From IMG/VR virus record IMGVR_UViG_3300043775_000908, positions 1 through 25,040 of that record: DNA of 25,040 bases; one strand, 5' to 3'. Shown one piece after another: positions 6,649-14,336 of this stretch. The stretch's first letter is position 1. Every line of letters begins with the position of its first letter. This DNA comes from a virus. A program made the position numbers and the translations under genes. Below the pieces are notes generated by a model that saw nothing but the letters and a program-made list of their open reading frames with translations, made no database searches and was not told the DNA's origin.

Positions 6649-8413
6649 CTTCCTTGAAGTATTAAAAGAAAATCATTTTATTGAAAAACCAGTTGACGTA
6701 AAAACATTTGTGCAATCACCAGACTATCTTGGTCAGCCACTACTTTCCGACATTCAATATGAAATAGTAGAGGCTATGAGCCAAATCTATCGTAAAGAAG
6801 ATCTTATAGAATTGATGGGGCAGGCTGAAGGACTAAACCATTTTAATAAATATACAAAGAATGAACTTATTCTGCAACTTGGCAAGGGATCTGGAAAAGA
6901 CTTTATATCTACAGTAGCATGTGCATATGTAGTATATAAACTTTTATGCCTTAAGGATCCAGCAACCTATTTTGGCAAACCTGCAGGAGATGCCATTGAT
7001 ATTATTAACGTTGCGGTTAACGCTCAACAGGCTAAAAATGTTTTCTTTAAAGGTTTTAAAACTAAGATTGAAAAATCACCATGGTTTGCTGGAAAATATA
7101 ATGCTAAAGCAGATTCTGTAGAGTTTGATAAAGCAATTACTGTTTATTCTGGTCACTCAGAAAGAGAATCGCATGAGGGATTAAACCTTCTTATGGCAGT
7201 ACTTGATGAGATTTCTGGTTTTGCAACAGAGGTTAATACTGGTAATGAACAGGGTAAGACTGCTGACAATATATATAAAGCATTTCGTGGTACTGTAGAT
7301 TCTCGTTTTCCTGATCTTGGTAAAGTTGTTTTGCTTTCATTTCCAAGATATCAGGGTGACTTTATTTCTCAAAGATATGAATCAGTAATAGCAGAAAAAG
7401 AAACTATTGAACGTACACATACATTTATTATGAATGAAGACCTACCACATGATGATCCAGGCAATCAATTTGAAATTTCATGGGAAGAAGACACAATATT
7501 GTCATACAAAATTCCGAGGGTATATGCATTTAAAAGACCAACGTGGGAAGTAAATCCAACACGTAAGATAGAAGATTTTAAACTAGCATTTTATACAGAC
7601 CTTGGTGATGCCATGATGCGCTTTGCGTGTATGCCAACCTATGCATCAGATGCATTTTTTAAACAAAAAGATAAATTAGAAAAATGTATGAATACTAGAA
7701 ATCCATTGGATCAATTTAGAAGGTTTGATGCAACGTTTAAACCAGATCCAGAAAAAGTATATTATATTCATGCTGACCTTGCACAAAAACATGATAAGTG
7801 TGCTGTTGCTATTGCACATGTTGATAAATGGGTTAACATTCAGGTTATTAAAGATTATGAACAGGTAGCCCCAATTGTTGTTGTTGATGCCGTTGCCTGG
7901 TGGGAGCCAAGAGCAGAGGGACCAGTCAATTTATCTGAAGTAAAGCAGTGGATTATTAATTTACGTAGAGAAGGTTTTAATATCGGCATGGTTTCTTTTG
8001 ACCGTTGGCAATCTTTTGATATTCAAAATGAGTTGCAGGCTGTTGGAATTAAAACAGAGACTGTTTCAGTTGCTAAAAAACACTATGAAGATTTGGCTAT
8101 GATGATTTATGAAGAGCGTGTTGCCATCCCAATGATTCCAATTTTACTAGAAGAAATGTCAGAGTTAAAAATAATGAAGGGAAATAGGGTAGACCACCCT
8201 CGTAAAAAATCAAAAGACTTGGCTGATGCGGTTTGTGGAGCGGTATTTGGAGCAATATCCCATACACAAAAGACTAATAATACAGAGATAGAAATTCACA
8301 CATGGAGTTCTTCTACAAGACTTGCAGAAAAACAGCAACGTATGGTAGAATTGGATAATCGGGAAATGCCTAACGATGTTAAGGACTTTCTAGATAAACT
8401 TAACTTAATATAA
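6638..8413 (+). CDS. terL: terminase large subunit (TerL)
   Basis: The packaging motor ATPase and headful nuclease. Counting from TTG 6629, Walker A is GKGSGKD at residues 85-91 (Asp after the Lys, as in some phage terminases) and Walker B is LMAVLDE with D193-E194. The RNase H-like nuclease acidic residues are D383 in IHADLAQ, D458 in VSFDRW and D533 in DLADAV. At about 590 aa it is full length. The start is either TTG 6629, with GAAGTGA at 6616-6622, or ATG 6638, which I list; both overlap terS. The following gene is a secreted protein, not the portal gene usually found here. Confidence 0.95.
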   Translation: MFNDFLEVLKENHFIEKPVDVKTFVQSPDYLGQPLLSDIQYEIVEAMSQIYRKEDLIELMGQAEGLNHFNKYTKNELILQLGKGSGKDFISTVACAYVVYKLLCLKDPATYFGKPAGDAIDIINVAVNAQQAKNVFFKGFKTKIEKSPWFAGKYNAKADSVEFDKAITVYSGHSERESHEGLNLLMAVLDEISGFATEVNTGNEQGKTADNIYKAFRGTVDSRFPDLGKVVLLSFPRYQGDFISQRYESVIAEKETIERTHTFIMNEDLPHDDPGNQFEISWEEDTILSYKIPRVYAFKRPTWEVNPTRKIEDFKLAFYTDLGDAMMRFACMPTYASDAFFKQKDKLEKCMNTRNPLDQFRRFDATFKPDPEKVYYIHADLAQKHDKCAVAIAHVDKWVNIQVIKDYEQVAPIVVVDAVAWWEPRAEGPVNLSEVKQWIINLRREGFNIGMVSFDRWQSFDIQNELQAVGIKTETVSVAKKHYEDLAMMIYEERVAIPMIPILLEEMSELKIMKGNRVDHPRKKSKDLADAVCGAVFGAISHTQKTNNTEIEIHTWSSSTRLAEKQQRMVELDNREMPNDVKDFLDKLNLI

Positions 8414-8430
8414 AAATAACAAGGAGAATA

Positions 8431-10113
8431 ATGAATTCATTTAAGAAAATTGCCCTAGGACTCGCTGCAGCCATGTCCTTTGGCGTCATGTCAGCACTTC
8501 CGACAAATGCTGCTGTCATTGCACCAACCTTGACAATTGATTCTGCTACAGATTCAATTATCGTAGGTGAGACTGCAACAGCAGTAGTTTCATTGTCATA
8601 TATTTCAGAAACATCAGCAGATACAGCAACAGTTTTATCCGCTATGTTTACACAGCCATCTACGGCTAATAAGTCTGCAACACTCACACTGCTTGAAACA
8701 AATACAGCAACAGTAGTAATTGCAGGAGATAGTTTGACTGCAAATGTTAACTCAACAATTAACACAGCAGGTTATGTAACAGCAAAGTTTACAGTTACTT
8801 TGGCTGCTCCAACAGTTGCTGGAACATATGTTGCAACAATTCTTACAACACGCCCATCAAGTGGTCCCTCTGTAACTTGGACAGTAACAGTTGGTGCAGG
8901 AGATACAACTCCTTCAGCATCAACAACAACTTCAATCCTTAATAGAGGCGAAGTAATTACTGCTACAGCAGATGATTCAGTGTTTGCTCCAAAGGTAGCA
9001 TCGTCAGATGCAGCAGCGGTAATTGTTCTTTCACAGAAAAATGCAGCAGGTAGAGGAACATCAGAATCACTTCTTGCTACAGTAACTGGTTCAGGTCTTG
9101 TTGGTTATGGCACAAATGCTACAACAATTGGATCAGCAGGTCGTTCTCTTGTAATACCATCAGGCAACTACATTGGTGTTTTTGCTGACGGTACAGCAGG
9201 AGTTGGAACAATCACTATTACAACACTTACAGGCACAGTTCTTGCAACAGAGACTGTAACATTCTACGGAGACATCGCTACAATCGTGGCAACTCCAGTT
9301 AAGTCTGTTATTTCAGTTGGTTCAAACGCAACCACTGTAAAGGCAGTTGCTAAGGATGCATCAGGCGTGACCGTTGGTGCTGGAACACTTTATGCTAATT
9401 CATCAGACTTGTCTGTAGTATCTGATTCAGGTACAGCAGTAGCAATTTCAAATGGTGAAGCACTATTTACAATTACTGGCGTTAAGGCTGGTGGTGCTGC
9501 AATTACAATTAGAAATGCAACAGGAACAATTATTTCTGCTCCAGTATCTACTCGTGTAGAAGCAGCAGCAGCAACTGTTAAGTTGACATTTGATAAGGAA
9601 ACATATCTTCCAGGTGAAGCAGCAACTATCAAGGTACAAGTTCTTGATGCAGCAGGTCTTCCAGTATCTGGAAAGACACACTCAGCACTATTTGCTACAG
9701 GTGGAATTTCTTCTACTTATGCATTTGGTTCAGGTTCAGATGCTCTTACAGCAACATCAGTTACAACTGATACAGAAACAGTAAAGTCATACAAGGTATT
9801 TATGCCATTGACAGAAAACACTGTAACAATTTCTGCAACAGGTGGAACATCATTGCCACTTGCTGGTCAGGTAGCAGTATCTGCAACAGCAAAGGTATCA
9901 AATTCTTCATCTAGCACAAATGCTACTCTTGCAACATTGGTTGCACAGATTACCGCAATGCAGGGAATCTTTGATAGTCTTAAAGCAGAACTTGCTGCTG
10001 AAAAGGCTAAAGCAATTGCTGATCGTGCTGCTTTTGTAAAACAGTACAACACACTTGCTACAAAGTGGAACAAGAAGAATCCAAAGGCAAAGGTTGCACT
10101 TCTAAAGAAGTAA
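8431..10113 (+). CDS. secreted Thr/Ala-rich surface (S-layer-like) protein
   Basis: A 560-aa protein with a textbook Sec signal peptide: basic n-region (SFKK), hydrophobic core (ALGLAAAMSFGVM), and a signal-peptidase site near residues 27-28 (PTNAA). The mature part is a chain of beta-rich, Thr/Ser/Ala-rich Ig-like modules (for example VGETATAVVSLSY, VTWTVTVG, and KLTFDKETYLPGEAATIKVQ), with almost no Cys. The last ~64 residues form a coiled-coil (LVAQITAMQGIFDSLKAELAAEK) and end in a basic tail. The layout resembles actinobacterial S-layer or surface proteins. G+C is higher than in neighbours (25 of 60 at 8881-8940), with strong preference for ACA, GCA and GTT, as expected for high expression. 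The ribosome-binding site AAGGAG is ideal. It lies between TerL and a terminator. It could be a virion surface protein or a host-surface mimic. Confidence 0.8.
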   Translation: MNSFKKIALGLAAAMSFGVMSALPTNAAVIAPTLTIDSATDSIIVGETATAVVSLSYISETSADTATVLSAMFTQPSTANKSATLTLLETNTATVVIAGDSLTANVNSTINTAGYVTAKFTVTLAAPTVAGTYVATILTTRPSSGPSVTWTVTVGAGDTTPSASTTTSILNRGEVITATADDSVFAPKVASSDAAAVIVLSQKNAAGRGTSESLLATVTGSGLVGYGTNATTIGSAGRSLVIPSGNYIGVFADGTAGVGTITITTLTGTVLATETVTFYGDIATIVATPVKSVISVGSNATTVKAVAKDASGVTVGAGTLYANSSDLSVVSDSGTAVAISNGEALFTITGVKAGGAAITIRNATGTIISAPVSTRVEAAAATVKLTFDKETYLPGEAATIKVQVLDAAGLPVSGKTHSALFATGGISSTYAFGSGSDALTATSVTTDTETVKSYKVFMPLTENTVTISATGGTSLPLAGQVAVSATAKVSNSSSSTNATLATLVAQITAMQGIFDSLKAELAAEKAKAIADRAAFVKQYNTLATKWNKKNPKAKVALLKK

Positions 10114-10128
10114 ACTAATCCAACAACT

Positions 10129-10158
10129 AAGGGAGTCATTAATTTGGCTCCCTTTTTT
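10129..10158 (+). terminator. rho-independent terminator
   Basis: AAGGGAG at 10129-10135 pairs perfectly with CTCCCTT at 10148-10154, extendable by a G-U and a C-G pair into the loop, and the stem runs into six T residues at 10153-10158. It lies 15 nt after the stop of the secreted-protein gene and would end transcription from the terminase operon. Confidence 0.9.
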
Positions 10159-10170
10159 GTTTGCATAAAA

Positions 10171-10179
10171 TGGTATAAT
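10171..10179 (+). promoter_or_regulatory. extended -10 promoter (TGG-TATAAT)
   Basis: A perfect TATAAT at 10174-10179 preceded by TGG lies directly after the terminator and 36 nt before the TTG start of the 885-aa gene. No good -35 is visible at 16-18 nt (that position is inside the T-tract), so it would depend on the extended -10. A +1 near 10186 leaves a leader of about 30 nt with AGGAG at 10199-10203. Confidence 0.7.
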
Positions 10180-10215
10180 TACTTATATAATTACACATAG
10201 GAGACCACCACTCAA

Positions 10216-12873
10216 TTGACAAATCTCAAACGAAGACTAATATTAGCCTTTGGGGTGGGATTATGCCTAACAATTTTTGGTGTTATGGCTCCTAACGAGG
10301 CTTATGCTAATGATAACCAAGAACAGGTAGTGGTTAGTCCTGCCCAGGAAGCAGTCAATACAGCCCTTGCAACGGCTACTACAGAGGTTCAACAGGCAAT
10401 TGCAGCCACAGACACAGCCACCGCTACCATAGCAGTAGCAGTTGCTGAAAGGCTAGAGGCTCAAGCAGCGGTAGATACAGTAACAGCCACAGTAGTAGTA
10501 GCACAATCAAGCGTAGCCTTAGTAGACACAGCCACAGCCACAATTAGTGCTATAGACTTATCTGTTACACAAGTAGATCAAAGTTCGCAGGTAGTTCAAG
10601 ATGCTAAAGATACTATTGTTACAGCCCAAACTTCTATAAATAACATTGACACATCAACAGCACAGGTTCAAATATCTGAGGCTATTGCAGCAAAAACTGA
10701 AGCAGTAACAGCACGAACAACTGCTCAAACAGAGTTAACTCAAGCAAACATTGCTATTGATAATGCCCAAACAGCAGTTAATAATCTTCAAGCAACTATT
10801 GGAACAACCACAAATGTTTTGGCTGGCGTAGATGATGCTGGAGTAAGAATGAATCTTCCTTTTGGAATGCAGATGGGTGGAATTTTATATAATGATGTTT
10901 ATGTTGGATCAAATGCAACAATAACATTTGGTGTAGATCAAGGATGGGTCTACTACCAAACTCCAGATGCCCCCTCAGTATCTATTGCTGGATGGGACTG
11001 GACTACTTGGAGTACAGGAACAGGAATTACATATTCAACTACTGGAACAAGTTTAGATATTGCTTGGGACTTAAGACCATATCCTCAACAAGATGCCTCT
11101 ACACAAATGGTACAAATTAGATTTAATGCTGATGTTAATCCAAACGATGGAGCATGGATAGCAAATGTAACCGCTGTAGGTCCAATACCAAATCAAGCAA
11201 GATTTAATTATAGAGAAACAACTAATGGAGCCATCACTCTTATTGAGGATACAAATGTAGGTTCAGGATTTGCTGGGCAGGTAAGTCAAGGTGCAGAATT
11301 TACCCCGTATGTAGATCCAAATACATCAACAGTACAGGCAGCAGTAGATGCAGCAAATGCAACTATTGTCCAATTAAATTCAAGCCTTACACCAGTAGTT
11401 GCTCAAAATACCACAAACACATCAGCAATAAATGCTATTGATACTACTTCATTAACTAATACATTAAATGCAGCGGTATCTACTAAAACAAATTTACAAA
11501 CACAATTAAATACAAATGCTCAAGAACTAACTACAGCAATTAGCACTCACATTCCTACTCCTGCTCCAGTAATTTCAGAAACAGTTGTTCAGGGTACTAC
11601 CGTTACTATAGCGCCAGAACTTCCAACTGGGTATGCAGCAAATACTTGGTTTTATCAAGTAGTAACTGAAGATCCAAATGCAGCAAACCCATATGAAGGT
11701 GGCACCTATAATACAGATGGCGCTCCAGAATCTATTGAGTTGACTGGTTTAACAGAAGGTGCTACATATTCTATTAGAGTTGCTAACTGGTCTGGACCTG
11801 TAAGTGAATACGCAGAAGTTATTGTTTCTATACCCGCACCAGAACCAGTTGTTGTTGCTCCATCACAACCAGTTTTTATTTCTGTGCCTGATATTCCTCA
11901 ACAAACTGTACCAGACGAGACCATTCCAACTGAAGAGGATAATACAGTGATAGAAGATGTTCCTGTTGAAGAGATTCCTGTTGAGGAAATTCCAGTTGAA
12001 GAAGTTCCTGTTGAGGATGTTCCTGTTGAGGATATTCCTGTTGAAGAAGTGCCTTCCGAAGAGCCTGAATCTCCCGAAACGGATACACCTGAATCTGATG
12101 AGCCTTCATCCAACGATGAACTAGAAAATATTCTTGAAGAAAATCAGGATTTTTTTGAAGAAATAACACAAGATAATGATACCTTATCTGCAGAAGAAGT
12201 AAAAGATATCGTTAGTGATTTAGTTTCAGATAGTGGTTTAGATGCATCTGAAGTTGCAGAAGTTTTAGAAACAATTGCTGAAGGTGGAGAAATATCTAAA
12301 GAAGTTGCTGCAGAAGTTTCATCTACATTATCTGAGGGTGGATTAACCGAATCAGAGGCAGAATTTATTACAGAAATGTTATCTTCAGATGGAGAAATAA
12401 CAACAGCAGAAGTTATTAATCTATCGGAAACATTGTCTGAAGATGGAAAATTTACTTTGGCAGAAAAAGATTTGGTTGCAGATGTATTGGTGACTTCAGC
12501 AGAAGGTGCACCAGTTGAAGCAGCAGCCATACAGGCAGCGGGACTTGAATATCGTGATCTTCCACCAACAATACCAGTAGAGGTAAGAGAAGACGCTAAT
12601 GGTAATCCCGTAGTTATTGAGGCAGAGGTAGCATCAGCCCTATTAGTTTTAGAAAATCCAGCAGCATTGTTGGGTGCAGTTGCTACTTGTTTTAATCCAG
12701 ATGAAGCAATTGAAGGTTTGACAGAAGAGCAAAAATGTGAGTTGGGTAAAGCCCTACTTAATATAGGTGCTGATATGTCTATACCAGAACGTGAAAAAGC
12801 AGAAGATATTGTGGTAGTAACAATTATTGCTGGTCAGGTAATTATTGCTACTGCACCTAGAAGAAGGAGATAA
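10216..12873 (+). CDS. large multidomain secreted, possibly membrane-anchored surface protein
   Basis: An 885-aa mosaic. Residues 1-31 are a signal peptide (NLKRR, hydrophobic core, site at NEAYA). About 35-195 is a low-complexity Ala/Thr/Val helical or coiled segment (repeated TATATI and TAQT types). About 200-372 is a beta-sandwich-like domain rich in Trp/Tyr/Gly (SIAGWDWTTWSTGTG). A second helical linker follows, then an FnIII-like module at about 455-545. PVEE(I/V) tandem repeats occupy 582-616. An acidic helical array at about 640-790 has DG(E/K)IT-type turns recalling EF-hand or dockerin spacing. The end is a hydrophobic stretch (IVVVTIIAGQVIIATA) and PRRRR, which looks like a stop-transfer anchor. 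TTG is the only reasonable start. The family is not recognised; it may be a fibre, adhesin-like or host-surface protein. Confidence 0.78.
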   Translation: MTNLKRRLILAFGVGLCLTIFGVMAPNEAYANDNQEQVVVSPAQEAVNTALATATTEVQQAIAATDTATATIAVAVAERLEAQAAVDTVTATVVVAQSSVALVDTATATISAIDLSVTQVDQSSQVVQDAKDTIVTAQTSINNIDTSTAQVQISEAIAAKTEAVTARTTAQTELTQANIAIDNAQTAVNNLQATIGTTTNVLAGVDDAGVRMNLPFGMQMGGILYNDVYVGSNATITFGVDQGWVYYQTPDAPSVSIAGWDWTTWSTGTGITYSTTGTSLDIAWDLRPYPQQDASTQMVQIRFNADVNPNDGAWIANVTAVGPIPNQARFNYRETTNGAITLIEDTNVGSGFAGQVSQGAEFTPYVDPNTSTVQAAVDAANATIVQLNSSLTPVVAQNTTNTSAINAIDTTSLTNTLNAAVSTKTNLQTQLNTNAQELTTAISTHIPTPAPVISETVVQGTTVTIAPELPTGYAANTWFYQVVTEDPNAANPYEGGTYNTDGAPESIELTGLTEGATYSIRVANWSGPVSEYAEVIVSIPAPEPVVVAPSQPVFISVPDIPQQTVPDETIPTEEDNTVIEDVPVEEIPVEEIPVEEVPVEDVPVEDIPVEEVPSEEPESPETDTPESDEPSSNDELENILEENQDFFEEITQDNDTLSAEEVKDIVSDLVSDSGLDASEVAEVLETIAEGGEISKEVAAEVSSTLSEGGLTESEAEFITEMLSSDGEITTAEVINLSETLSEDGKFTLAEKDLVADVLVTSAEGAPVEAAAIQAAGLEYRDLPPTIPVEVREDANGNPVVIEAEVASALLVLENPAALLGAVATCFNPDEAIEGLTEEQKCELGKALLNIGADMSIPEREKAEDIVVVTIIAGQVIIATAPRRRR
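11959..12063 (+). repeat. 15-bp tandem coding repeat (PVEE[I/V])
   Basis: Seven consecutive 15-nt units of the form (G/A)TTCCTGTTGA(A/G)GA(A/G/T) encode PVEE or PVED with Ile/Val; the last unit has diverged to PSEE. The repeats form an extended, proline-spaced acidic stalk in the secreted protein. Copy number in such repeats typically varies by slippage between strains. Confidence 0.9.
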
Positions 12874-12875
12874 AA

Positions 12876-13049
12876 ATGAAAAAGTTAAAAGAATGGGGTA
12901 TGGCAATCCTCAATGAAAACTTTACATTTCTTGGCTTCTTTGTAGCATGGGTGGTTTTAGAGGGTAGCGCAAAGACGGTGGTAGGGTACGTAACCCTGGC
13001 ATCAGTAGCCATATGGTTTGCAACCATTGGTATTCGTAAAGAAGACTAA
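12876..13049 (+). CDS. small two-helix membrane protein, holin candidate
   Basis: A 57-aa protein two nt after the preceding stop, with AGAAGGAGA directly upstream as ribosome-binding site. It has a basic N-terminus (KKLKEWG) and two predicted transmembrane segments: residues about 15-32 (FTFLGFFVAWVVLEG) and 37-52 (VVGYVTLASVAIWFATI), then a charged tail (RKED). This is the size and layout of a class II holin. Support comes from context: the endolysin lies three genes downstream, with only a lipoprotein and another membrane protein in between. No sequence motif proves the role, and another small membrane protein is possible. Confidence 0.65.
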   Translation: MKKLKEWGMAILNENFTFLGFFVAWVVLEGSAKTVVGYVTLASVAIWFATIGIRKED

Positions 13050-13055
13050 TAAGTT

Positions 13056-13064
13056 TGCTATAAT
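13056..13064 (+). promoter_or_regulatory. extended -10 promoter (TGC-TATAAT), start codon at predicted +1
   Basis: TGC-TATAAT ends at 13064, and the ATG of the lipoprotein gene begins at 13071, six nt later, where transcription should begin. An AGGAG sits in that short gap but would not be on the mRNA if +1 is at the ATG. It therefore predicts a leaderless transcript, with upstream read-through mRNA able to use the AGGAG. Confidence 0.6.
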
Positions 13065-13070
13065 AGGAGT

Positions 13071-13295
13071 ATGTCAAAACTACGCATATTCCTATTATCA
13101 ACTACTTTAGCCCTAGGACTAACATCCTGTGGCTATCAGGGTTTTTATAGATATCCATGCCAAAATCCAGAAAATTGGGAAAAGGCAGAATGTAATCCTC
13201 CAATTTGTGAGGCATCTGGAACATGCACAAAAGATATGATTAAAATAGATAGAGATTCAAACTTAAATACAACAGGGGGAACAACAAATGAGTAA
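13071..13295 (+). CDS. small lipoprotein
   Basis: A 74-aa protein with a type II signal peptide: MSKLRIFLL, hydrophobic core, and a lipobox LTSC with the lipidated Cys at residue 21. The mature part is only ~54 aa and holds four more Cys (PCQ, ECN, ICE, TCT), probably in disulfides outside the membrane. It reads GYQGFYRYPCQNPENWEKAE and on to a polar tail. It lies between the holin candidate and a second membrane protein in the lysis group. Roles such as a spanin-like factor or superinfection exclusion are possible; in a Gram-positive-type host an outer-membrane spanin is unlikely. No family is assigned. Confidence 0.75.
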   Translation: MSKLRIFLLSTTLALGLTSCGYQGFYRYPCQNPENWEKAECNPPICEASGTCTKDMIKIDRDSNLNTTGGTTNE

Positions 13296-13698
13296 ACAAA
13301 AATTAACTCCACAAGATTTAGATGCAAGATTAAAATTTATTTTAGGTATTACATTAGGATCAATCCTATTTCTTACATCAGTAGGAATTCTGTATGGTCT
13401 TCTTTTTGTAAGTCAACCAATTGGTGCACAATCAGAAAATGATAAAATGTTTTTTAATGTACTTGGTTCAGTTGCAACATTTATTACAGGAACACTTGCA
13501 GGTTTATTAATTGGTCAATCTGGTGCAAAAGATGTAATGTCAGCACAATTAGCCAATAAAGAAATGGATGCTAAGAATACACAAGCAGATAAAAAACTAG
13601 AAGCAGAGATTGATGCAACTGCAGCACGTTTGGCAGCAAAACCAGATGGAGCAATGCCAGAAGCACAACCAGTTGATACAGATTGGGATAAAGAATAA
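13288..13698 (+). CDS. membrane protein with cytoplasmic coiled tail, holin-like
   Basis: A 136-aa protein with two transmembrane segments, at residues about 17-40 (FILGITLGSILFLTSVGILYGLLF) and 52-70 (VLGSVATFITGTLAGLLIG). A long charged, Ala-rich helical tail (residues 75-125) ends in acidic residues. It starts 8 nt inside the lipoprotein gene with CAGGGGGA as ribosome-binding site and overlaps the endolysin by TAATG. Direct coupling to the endolysin makes it a strong candidate for holin or antiholin, alternative to the 57-aa protein upstream. The long hydrophilic tail is longer than usual for holins. Confidence 0.75.
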   Translation: MSKQKLTPQDLDARLKFILGITLGSILFLTSVGILYGLLFVSQPIGAQSENDKMFFNVLGSVATFITGTLAGLLIGQSGAKDVMSAQLANKEMDAKNTQADKKLEAEIDATAARLAAKPDGAMPEAQPVDTDWDKE

Positions 13699-14273
13699 TG
13701 GCAGAACAAGGTACAGCAGAACGTTTAATTGAAGTTGCTACAGCAGAGGTAGGAACCATTGAAGGTCCTAAAGATAATGAAACTAAGTACGGGGCTTACA
13801 CAAAGGCTAACTTTCAACCATGGTGCGGATCTTTTGTAAACTGGTGCGCTAATGAGGCTGGTGTAAAGGTTCCTAATACTGTTTATACTCCAGGTGGAGC
13901 ACAAGCATTTAAAAAAGCGGGGTCATGGATTGATGGAGATTTAGCAGACCCAGAGCCAGGGGATATAGCCTATTTTGATTTCCCTTCAGATGGTGTTGAT
14001 AGAATTTCTCATGTTGGAATTGTTGTAAAAGACAATGAAGATGGAACAGTCTGGTGCATTGAAGGAAATACTAGCCCAGATAAAAAAGGAAGCCAAAGAA
14101 ATGGCGGACAGGTTTCAAAGAAACTTCGTGCATTTAAGAAAAATAAACAAGGCGAAATGATATCAATAGTAGGATTTGGTAGACCTAAATTTGGCTCTAC
14201 CCCTGCGGGTACTGCTAAAAAGACTGCTAGTAAGCCTAAAACATGCTCAGCGTGTGGCCAAAGCATTAAATAA
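13698..14273 (+). CDS. CHAP-domain endolysin
   Basis: A 191-aa peptidoglycan amidase or endopeptidase. The CHAP catalytic Cys is C43 in PWCGSFVNWC, the His is H105 in ISHVGIVV, and the third polar residue lies in IEGNTS (E122/N124); PGDIAYFDF is the usual strand before the His. After residue 155 a Lys/Ser/Ala linker leads to a minimal zinc-ribbon half (CSAC, 183-186), an unusual C-terminus where a cell-wall binding domain would be expected. No signal peptide, so release through a holin is expected. It would cut the host wall at the end of infection. Confidence 0.88.
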   Translation: MAEQGTAERLIEVATAEVGTIEGPKDNETKYGAYTKANFQPWCGSFVNWCANEAGVKVPNTVYTPGGAQAFKKAGSWIDGDLADPEPGDIAYFDFPSDGVDRISHVGIVVKDNEDGTVWCIEGNTSPDKKGSQRNGGQVSKKLRAFKKNKQGEMISIVGFGRPKFGSTPAGTAKKTASKPKTCSACGQSIK

Positions 14274-14279
14274 AGGTAT

Positions 14280-14308
14280 TTGACTAAGTAAAAAGGGTTT
14301 GGTATACT
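14280..14308 (+). promoter_or_regulatory. sigma70-type promoter TTGACT-N17-TATACT
   Basis: TTGACT at 14280-14285 and TATACT at 14303-14308 are separated by exactly 17 nt, with a TGG before the -10. This is the best full promoter in the window. Transcription would start near 14315, leaving a 22-nt leader with AGGGGGA before the ATG at 14337. Confidence 0.85.
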
Positions 14309-14336
14309 TAAATAGTATATTCTAGGGGGATTTTTT

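Noticed and set aside
8400-8765. Reverse-strand open frame of 121 codons opposite the secreted-protein gene
   Set aside because: It is a mirror of Thr/Ala/Val-rich codons, overlaps terL and the 560-aa gene, and has no plausible domain or ribosome-binding site.
11876-12530. Reverse-strand open frames opposite the PVEE repeats and acidic array
   Set aside because: Low-complexity Ser/Thr/Gly or Gln/Leu products arise from the repeat codons read backwards; the + strand frame has signal peptide, domains and a promoter.
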